In this document: piece after piece, positions 7,600-12,071 of the stretch | How the letters are laid out: each line of letters begins with the position of its first letter | Position numbering within the stretch: position 1 is the stretch's first letter | Assembly (NCBI GenBank): GCA_023399635.1 | Contig: JAEWOP010000224.1 | Location: 1 to 12,071 of the forward strand | Origin: Pseudomonadota bacterium | Lineage (GTDB): Bacteria > Pseudomonadota > Alphaproteobacteria > Rhizobiales > Rhizobiaceae | Reading direction: 5' to 3' | DNA length: 12,071 nt | Position numbers and translations under genes: made by a program | Notes under the pieces: model-generated | What the model was told of the DNA's origin: nothing | Seen by the model: only the letters and a program-made list of their open reading frames with translations | Databases searched by the model: none

Positions 7600-8067
7600 T
7601 CAGCTAGTCTGCTCAAACCAAAGGTACGCTTGGCAGGATCGGAAATCATCTATGACTTGAGCGGCCTCGAAGGAAAGCTGCTTAATCCTTGCCACGGATA
7701 AATCTGCTGTCTTTGTACCCGTCACTACCTTGTAGGAGCCGGAGAACGGGTTTTGGTCAAAATGCCCGTGGGCCAACGTATTGCGCTCGCCACTCAGCAT
7801 CTGAGCCGCTTGAATATTGGGCTTGTACATGTCGGGCAACGCCAACAGGACAAATTGGAAAAACCGGAGCTTCAATTCGAACCGATCATTTGCACGATAG
7901 AGTTCCGGTTTTCCCAATCTCCTCAGCGACTGTTGGAGTAGATCACCGAGAAGATTCTCGAGACGATTGAAGGAAACAAGAAACGAACCCAACGCCGCTT
8001 CATACTCTGCTTGGATTTGGGGATCAGCCCATGGCGTCGGATCGTCATCATCGACCAGATCAATCAA
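7600..8067 (-). CDS. Small HEPN-like protein with an Rx4H motif (hypothetical)
   Basis: I do not recognise a named family; 155 aa, predicted mostly helical, no signal peptide or membrane segment. The N-terminus is acidic (DDDD at 6-9), followed by an amphipathic helix (about 20-50, FNRLENLLGDLL) and a second helix (62-78). R95-N-T-L-A-H100 matches the Rx4-6H active-site motif of HEPN-domain RNases, after a helical stretch as in that fold. HEPN proteins are commonly toxins or RNA-cleaving defence factors, but no antitoxin-like gene lies next to it. The start is TTG at 8067: an in-frame TAA lies just upstream and a perfect GGAGGT (+ strand ACCTCC, 8073-8078) sits 5 nt before it. Base composition is lower than its neighbours (27-31 GC per 60 in counted lines against 38 in aroA), suggesting acquisition. 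Gene reality is well supported, function is inference. Confidence 0.65.
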   Translation of the reverse strand: MIDLVDDDDPTPWADPQIQAEYEAALGSFLVSFNRLENLLGDLLQQSLRRLGKPELYRANDRFELKLRFFQFVLLALPDMYKPNIQAAQMLSGERNTLAHGHFDQNPFSGSYKVVTGTKTADLSVARIKQLSFEAAQVIDDFRSCQAYLWFEQTS

Positions 8068-8152
8068 TCGGGACCTCCGTTACGAGAACTTGGTCTGAAT
8101 TACTGGTCGGAGTTGGCCTGCGGCTCGCGCCTAGAAATCCAGCACCGCCTGT

Positions 8153-8181
8153 ATAGTAGTTCACTGATTGTAATTTGGCAA
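8153..8181 (-). promoter_or_regulatory. Likely sigma70-type promoter of the HEPN-like gene
   Basis: On the minus strand TTGCCA (8181-8176, five of six consensus bases) is separated by exactly 17 nt from TACTAT (8158-8153, four of six). It starts within 5 nt of the tRNA-Ala 3' end, so the small gene would have its own promoter and a 5' leader of about 80 nt, rather than depending on tRNA read-through. Confidence 0.45.
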
Positions 8182-8185
8182 AATT

Positions 8186-8261
<76 letters not shown>

Positions 8262-8325
8262 ATCAGGGTGGTCCGGCATTCTGTCCGGTCCTGGGAACCC
8301 AGGGCGTTTCGCCCGGAGTGGCGGC

Positions 8326-8354
8326 TTATTACTTCCGGTTTCGGGAGAGTGCAA
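8326..8354 (-). promoter_or_regulatory. Candidate promoter of tRNA-Ala
   Basis: On the minus strand TTGCAC (8354-8349) and TAATAA (8331-8326) are spaced by 17 nt, 64 nt upstream of the mature tRNA 5' end. Both boxes are only partial consensus matches, but the AT-rich -10 stands out in GC-rich DNA. The transcribed leader would contain two short overlapping hairpins (8290-8303 and 8302-8314). Confidence 0.4.
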
Positions 8355-8369
8355 GCCGTATTTTGAAGC

Positions 8370-8396
8370 GCCCGGCGAAATAATGGTCCGCCGGGC
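8370..8396 (-). terminator. Strong hairpin downstream of the FYDLN-acid gene
   Basis: A perfect 8-bp GC-rich stem, GCCCGGCG (8370-8377) with CGCCGGGC (8389-8396), closes an 11-nt loop 14 nt after the stop of the minus-strand gene. No T-tract follows on the minus strand, so it is not a canonical intrinsic terminator; it may define or protect the mRNA 3' end. Confidence 0.4.
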
Positions 8397-8410
8397 CAAA
8401 CGCTCGATGA

Positions 8411-8797
8411 TCAGACTTCGTCGTCGTCGCCGGTGACGCCGATGATGCCGCTCATGTCGTCATTGTCGTCGTCTTCGTCGGCTTCCAGGAAGGTATCGTC
8501 ATCGTCGTCGCCTTCGATTTCGACGTCGTCGTCGCCCATATCCGGAAGATCGTCACCGCTGGTGTCGTCGCTGTCGTCGTTGGTCGTCAGTTCGACTTCG
8601 GTGTTCTCGGTATCGACTTCCTGGATCTCCTCCTCCTCAGCCTGTTCCATCTTCTTCTGGACGGTGTTTTCCTCGAAGAAGGAGAGCGGCCAGGACTTGC
8701 CGGTATAAGGAGAAACAACCGGGTTGCGGTTGAGGTCGTAGAACTTCTTGCCGGTATCGGGGTCGGTACGTTTGGTTCCGAGTTCCGCTTTTGCCAC
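8411..8797 (-). CDS. FYDLN acid domain protein (TIGR02300 family)
   Basis: Conserved alphaproteobacterial protein of unknown function, 128 aa. Residues 1-43 form the family core, including KKFYDLNRNPV (F19-Y-D-L-N23) and SPYTGKSWP (29-37). The rest is a low-complexity acidic tail, with E54-E57 and several Asp clusters up to about 127, likely disordered and strongly negative. In relatives I recall, the core resembles a small zinc ribbon (CPxCG...CPxCG); here the corresponding positions are D12, T15, S29 and T32, so no cysteine remains. The start is a GTG at 8797 with GAGG (complement of 8806-8809) at good spacing. It is transcribed divergently from aroA, with the tRNA-Ala gene downstream. Confidence 0.88.
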   Translation of the reverse strand: MAKAELGTKRTDPDTGKKFYDLNRNPVVSPYTGKSWPLSFFEENTVQKKMEQAEEEEIQEVDTENTEVELTTNDDSDDTSGDDLPDMGDDDVEIEGDDDDDTFLEADEDDDNDDMSGIIGVTGDDDEV

Positions 8798-8878
8798 TGT
8801 GAAAGCCTCGTTTGTCTGGCCGATCAGGTCGGCTTGCCGCCTGCGCGGCTGTCAACGGGTAATGAAAACTAGCCGGTC

Positions 8879-8907
8879 CCCATAAGGCCTGCGTCCTTTT
8901 CTGTCAA
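8879..8907 (-). promoter_or_regulatory. Candidate promoter of the FYDLN-acid gene
   Basis: A perfect TTGACA (8907-8902, minus strand) is followed after 17 nt by TATGGG (8884-8879), a half-matching -10. The predicted leader to the GTG at 8797 is about 75 nt. A second TTGACA at 8855-8850 has no -10 at the right distance. No clear promoter is seen for aroA on the opposite strand. Confidence 0.4.
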
Positions 8908-8917
8908 AGGTAAACTT

Positions 8918-8957
8918 GCCGGTCGTCACGCCGGGCGAAATTAGCTGGATGACCGGC
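8918..8957. repeat. Inverted repeat in the aroA / FYDLN-acid divergent region
   Basis: GCCGGTC (8918-8924) and GACCGGC (8951-8957) are perfect 7-nt inverted arms separated by 26 nt, about 60-100 nt upstream of the aroA start. It could be a binding site for a dimeric regulator or an RNA stem; nothing else supports a function. Confidence 0.3.
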
Positions 8958-9015
8958 TTTGCGCTTTGTGATAACGACGCCGCAATTTGTAAGGGTAAGA
9001 ATAGAAGGACAAGCC

Positions 9016-10383
9016 ATGTCGCATGGTGTTGCGTTGAAGCCGGCCCGCTCGCTGAAATCCACGGATCTGAAGGGCACCGTCCGCATCCCGGGCGACAAGT
9101 CCATCTCGCATCGCTCCTTCATGTTCGGCGGCCTGGCATCCGGTGAAACGCGCATCACCGGCCTGCTGGAAGGCGAGGACGTCATCAATACCGGCAAGGC
9201 CATGCAGGCCATGGGTGCCAAGATCCAGAAGATTGGGCGCGAGTGGATCATCCAGGGCACGGGCAACGGCGCGCTGCTGGCACCGGAGGCGCCGCTGGAT
9301 TTCGGTAATGCCGGCACCGGCTGCCGCCTCACCATGGGCCTCGTCGGAGTTTATGATTTCGACTCCACCTTCATTGGCGATGCTTCGCTCACCAAGCGGC
9401 CGATGGGCCGGGTGCTCAACCCGCTGCGCGAAATGGGCGTGCAGGTGAAGGCCGCCGATGGCGACCGCCTGCCGGTGACGCTGCGAGGTCCTTCAACACC
9501 GAACCCGATCACCTATCGCGTGCCGATGGCGTCGGCCCAGGTCAAGTCGGCCGTGCTGCTCGCCGGCCTCAACACACCCGGTGTGACGACGGTGATCGAG
9601 CCGGTGATGACACGGGACCATACGGAAAAGATGCTTCAGGGGTTCGGTGCGAACCTGACGGTGGAAACCGATGGCGATGGCGTGCGCACGATCCGGCTAG
9701 AGGGTCGCGGGGAGTTGACCGGCCAGGTGATCGACGTGCCTGGCGATCCGTCGTCCACCGCCTTTCCCCTGGTCGCCGCCCTGCTTGTGCCAGGCTCGGA
9801 TGTCACCATCGAGAATGTGCTGATGAACCCCACGCGCACGGGCCTCATCCTGACGCTCCAGGAGATGGGCGCCGATATCGAAATCCTCGATCCTCGTCTC
9901 GCCGGTGGCGAAGACGTTGCGGACCTTCGGGTAAAGCATTCGGATCTGCGAGGAGTCATCGTGCCGGCTGATCGCGCGCCGTCGATGATCGACGAATATC
10001 CGGTGCTTGCGGTGGCCGCCGCCTTCGCAGAAGGCACGACGACCATGCTTGGCCTGGAGGAACTGCGTGTCAAGGAATCCGACCGTCTCTCTGCCGTGGC
10101 AGATGGCTTGAAGCTGAACGGCATCGATTGCGACGAGGGCGAGGATACGTTGGTGGTGCGTGGTCGGCCGGGCGGCAAGGGTTATGGCAGCGCTTCGGGA
10201 ACGGCGGTTGCAACCCATCTGGACCACCGCATCGCGATGAGTTTCCTTGTCATGGGCCTCGTTTCGGAGCACCCGGTGACGGTAGACGATGCCGGTATCA
10301 TCGCGACCAGCTTTCCCGAGTTCATGGACCTGATGGCCGGCCTGGGTGCCCGGATCGAAGCTGTTGAAAGCCGGGCGGCCTGA
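9016..10383 (+). CDS. aroA: 3-phosphoshikimate 1-carboxyvinyltransferase (class II EPSP synthase)
   Basis: Sixth step of the shikimate pathway: joins phosphoenolpyruvate and shikimate-3-phosphate to make EPSP for aromatic amino acids. The protein has 455 aa, the same length as the Agrobacterium sp. CP4 enzyme as I recall it, and conserved residues fall at the same numbers: GDKSISHR with K28, S29 and R33; TKRPMGR; SAQVKS; D326 in MIDEYP; E354 in VKESDR. Motifs are those of class II enzymes. The loop at 97-102 reads GNAGTG with Gly100, whereas CP4 has Ala100. The ATG at 9016 is chosen over the in-frame ATG at 8959 because AAGGAC lies 6 nt upstream and the protein then begins like CP4. The stop overlaps the cmk start (TGATG). 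Confidence 0.97.
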   Translation: MSHGVALKPARSLKSTDLKGTVRIPGDKSISHRSFMFGGLASGETRITGLLEGEDVINTGKAMQAMGAKIQKIGREWIIQGTGNGALLAPEAPLDFGNAGTGCRLTMGLVGVYDFDSTFIGDASLTKRPMGRVLNPLREMGVQVKAADGDRLPVTLRGPSTPNPITYRVPMASAQVKSAVLLAGLNTPGVTTVIEPVMTRDHTEKMLQGFGANLTVETDGDGVRTIRLEGRGELTGQVIDVPGDPSSTAFPLVAALLVPGSDVTIENVLMNPTRTGLILTLQEMGADIEILDPRLAGGEDVADLRVKHSDLRGVIVPADRAPSMIDEYPVLAVAAAFAEGTTTMLGLEELRVKESDRLSAVADGLKLNGIDCDEGEDTLVVRGRPGGKGYGSASGTAVATHLDHRIAMSFLVMGLVSEHPVTVDDAGIIATSFPEFMDLMAGLGARIEAVESRAA

Positions 10384-11018
10384 TGGGCTTCGTGATTGCG
10401 ATCGATGGCCCGGCGGCGGCAGGCAAGGGTACGCTGTCGCGCCGGATCGCGGAGATCTATGGCTTTCATCATCTCGATACCGGGCTCACCTATCGCGCGA
10501 CCGCCAAGGCGCTTCTCGATGCGGATCTGCCGCTGGATGACGAGCAGGTGGCGGAAAAGATGGCGCGAGAAGTGGATCTCGGCGGCCTCGACCGCTCCGT
10601 CCTGTCGCGTCACGAGATCGGGGAAGCGGCGTCTCAGATCGCCGTCATGCCGTCTGTTCGGCGGGCATTGGTGGAGGCCCAACGCATCTTTTCTGAACGC
10701 GAGCCGGGAACGGTGCTCGATGGTCGCGACATAGGCACAGTGGTTTGTCCGGCGGCGGCGCTGAAATTCTACGTCACGGCCTCACCGGAAGTTCGCGCCA
10801 AGCGTCGCTTCGACGAGATCATTGCGGCCGGCGGCAATTCCGATTTTGATTCCATCTACGCGGACGTGAAGAAGCGCGACGAACGGGATATGGGACGTGC
10901 CGACAGCCCGCTGAAGCCCGCCGATGATGCACACTTGCTAGATACTTCGGAAATGAGTATAGAAGCCGCGTTTCAGGCCGCGAAGAGCCTTATCGACGCT
11001 GCCTTGAATAAAGTTTGA
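10383..11018 (+). CDS. cmk: (d)CMP kinase (cytidylate kinase)
   Basis: Phosphorylates CMP and dCMP with ATP in the cytoplasm, salvaging and supplying pyrimidine nucleotides. It has 211 aa, the usual length for the short bacterial form. The P-loop GPAAAGKGT is at 9-17, LDTGLTYR at 31-38 follows the family's LDTGxxYR element, LDGRDIGT at 112-119 carries the NMP-binding Asp/Arg, and RDERDMGRADSPL at 165-177 is the LID and substrate region. The ATG at 10383 overlaps the aroA TGA, so translation is probably coupled. The order aroA-cmk-rpsA is widely conserved in proteobacteria. Confidence 0.97.
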   Translation: MGFVIAIDGPAAAGKGTLSRRIAEIYGFHHLDTGLTYRATAKALLDADLPLDDEQVAEKMAREVDLGGLDRSVLSRHEIGEAASQIAVMPSVRRALVEAQRIFSEREPGTVLDGRDIGTVVCPAAALKFYVTASPEVRAKRRFDEIIAAGGNSDFDSIYADVKKRDERDMGRADSPLKPADDAHLLDTSEMSIEAAFQAAKSLIDAALNKV

Positions 11019-11060
11019 TGACCTGCCGGTCGATCCGGTGTGTCTTATAAGCTCGCATGA

Positions 11061-11156
11061 TCAGTCCTTGCGCCGGATTGCCTCTTGAAGAGAGGCGGAC
11101 TGACATCGAGCGTGTTTAACACGAACCCCCGGCGCGTATGTGTCCTGCACGGACAC
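11061..11156 (+). promoter_or_regulatory. Structured 5' leader of rpsA
   Basis: Three potential RNA hairpins precede the rpsA ribosome site. The first pairs TCAGTCC (11061-11067) with GGACTGA (11097-11103) and GCCTCT (11080-11085) with AGAGGC (11091-11096), leaving a 12-nt one-sided bulge (11068-11079). The second is a short CGTGT/ACACG stem around 11111-11123. The third, GTGTCC (11140-11145) with GGACAC (11151-11156), ends 4 nt before AGGAGA. E. coli S1 represses its own translation through hairpins in the rpsA leader, so a similar role is plausible; it could also be a terminator-less cmk 3' region. Confidence 0.5.
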
Positions 11157-11170
11157 TCTCAGGAGATTTC

Positions 11171-12071
11171 ATGGCAGTATCTAACCCCACGCGGGAGGAC
11201 TTCGCAGCCCTCCTCAACGAATCCTTCGCACAGACCGATCTGGCTGAAGGCTATGTGACCAAGGGCCTCGTCACCGCGATCGAAAAAGACATGGCGGTTG
11301 TCGATGTCGGCCTCAAGGTCGAAGGTCGCATCGCGCTGAAGGAATTCGGCGTCAAGGGCAAGGACGGTTCGCTGAAGGTCGGCGACGAAGTCGAAGTCTA
11401 TGTCGAGCGCATCGAAAACGCACTCGGCGAAGCGGTTCTGTCGCGCGAGAAGGCTCGCCGCGAAGAAAGCTGGGTCAAGCTCGAAGTCAAGTTCGAAGCT
11501 GGCGAGCGCGTTGAAGGCGTCATCTTCAACCAGGTCAAGGGTGGCTTCACGGTCGACCTCGATGGCGCTGTTGCCTTCCTTCCGCGTAGCCAGGTGGACA
11601 TCCGTCCGATCCGCGACGTGACCCCGCTGATGCACAACCCGCAGCCCTTCGAAATCCTCAAGATGGACAAGCGCCGCGGCAACATCGTCGTATCGCGTCG
11701 TACGGTTCTCGAAGAGTCGCGTGCCGAGCAGCGCTCTGAAATCGTTCAGAACCTCGAAGAAGGTCAGGTTGTTGACGGCGTCGTCAAGAACATCACCGAT
11801 TACGGTGCGTTCGTTGACCTCGGCGGCATCGACGGCCTGCTGCACGTTACCGACATGGCCTGGCGCCGCGTCAACCATCCGACCGAGATCCTCAACATCG
11901 GTCAGACGGTCAAGGTGCAGATCATCCGCATCAACCAGGAAACCCACCGCATCTCGCTCGGCATGAAGCAGCTCGAGAGCGATCCCTGGCAGGACATCGG
12001 CACCAAGTTCCCGATCGGCAAGAAGATCACCGGAACCGTCACCAACATCACCGACTACGGCGCGTTCGTCG
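11171..12071 (+). CDS. rpsA: 30S ribosomal protein S1 (3' partial)
   Basis: Ribosomal protein S1 binds mRNA and helps load it on the 30S subunit. The frame stays open to the window end, giving 300 codons of an expected 560-570. Four S1/OB-fold repeats are visible: about residues 28-95, 112-178, 198-266 and the start of the next from 285. ITDYGAFV occurs at 208-215 and again at 293-300, typical of the RNA-binding face of the repeats. The ATG at 11171 follows AGGAGA at 4 nt. The first two repeats are divergent from the rest, as in other S1 proteins, where they bind the ribosome. The strongly restricted, C-ending codons are typical of a highly expressed gene. Confidence 0.97.
   Translation, partial: MAVSNPTREDFAALLNESFAQTDLAEGYVTKGLVTAIEKDMAVVDVGLKVEGRIALKEFGVKGKDGSLKVGDEVEVYVERIENALGEAVLSREKARREESWVKLEVKFEAGERVEGVIFNQVKGGFTVDLDGAVAFLPRSQVDIRPIRDVTPLMHNPQPFEILKMDKRRGNIVVSRRTVLEESRAEQRSEIVQNLEEGQVVDGVVKNITDYGAFVDLGGIDGLLHVTDMAWRRVNHPTEILNIGQTVKVQIIRINQETHRISLGMKQLESDPWQDIGTKFPIGKKITGTVTNITDYGAFV

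Noticed and set aside
8433..8590. GTC/GTCATC-rich stretch as a tandem repeat or CRISPR-like array
   Set aside because: The periodicity comes from Asp and Glu codons in the acidic tail on the minus strand; units are irregular and there are no spacers.
8433..8708. Serine-rich 91-aa plus-strand ORF
   Set aside because: It is the antisense reading of the Asp/Glu codon runs of the FYDLN-acid gene, which explains the Ser runs.
11015..11050. TTGATG and TTATAA as an rpsA promoter
   Set aside because: The boxes are 24 nt apart, too far for a sigma70 promoter, and no other -35 sits correctly for TTATAA.
11159..11947. 262-aa minus-strand ORF opposite rpsA
   Set aside because: Shadow of the S1 coding strand; the plus frame gives an unmistakable multi-repeat S1 protein.

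Overview
The window is a piece of an alphaproteobacterial chromosome, most probably from the Rhizobiaceae (Rhizobium/Agrobacterium-like). Three things point there. The block tRNA-Ala, FYDLN-acid protein, aroA, cmk, rpsA matches the rhizobial core-genome order as I remember it. The EPSP synthase has the same length and catalytic-residue numbering as the class II enzyme of Agrobacterium sp. CP4. Coding DNA is GC-rich (one aroA line counts 63% GC), with Shine-Dalgarno-preceded ATG, GTG and TTG starts. Identification is from memory of family sequences; no search was run.

Region 1 (3-6211, + strand) is a sugar-uptake and catabolism operon. In order it encodes a MurQ-family etherase (5' end cut by the window edge), a periplasmic sugar-binding protein, two MalF/MalG-type permeases, a Gfo/Idh/MocA dehydrogenase and a MalK/UgpC-type ATPase. 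Genes are 4-25 nt apart or overlap, except for a 167-nt gap after the binding-protein gene that carries a terminator-like hairpin, probably letting the binding protein be made in excess over the permeases. The MurQ homologue keeps both catalytic glutamates, so the imported sugar is probably N-acetylmuramic acid or a related amino sugar, but the substrate is inferred.

Region 2 (6222-8261, - strand) holds a secreted alpha/beta-hydrolase lipoprotein convergent with the ATPase gene, a small AT-richer orphan gene with an RNTLAH motif (HEPN-like, Rx4H), and tRNA-Ala(GGC). The orphan gene has its own promoter-like sequence right behind the tRNA 3' end. An imperfect 13-nt copy of part of the tRNA T-arm lies on its far side, so it may be a small inserted islet.

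Region 3 (8370-12071) is core genome: a gene for an acidic FYDLN-domain protein (-), then divergently aroA, cmk (ATG overlapping the aroA stop) and the first 300 codons of rpsA, which has a long structured 5' leader. No transposase, integrase, CRISPR array or rRNA is visible.
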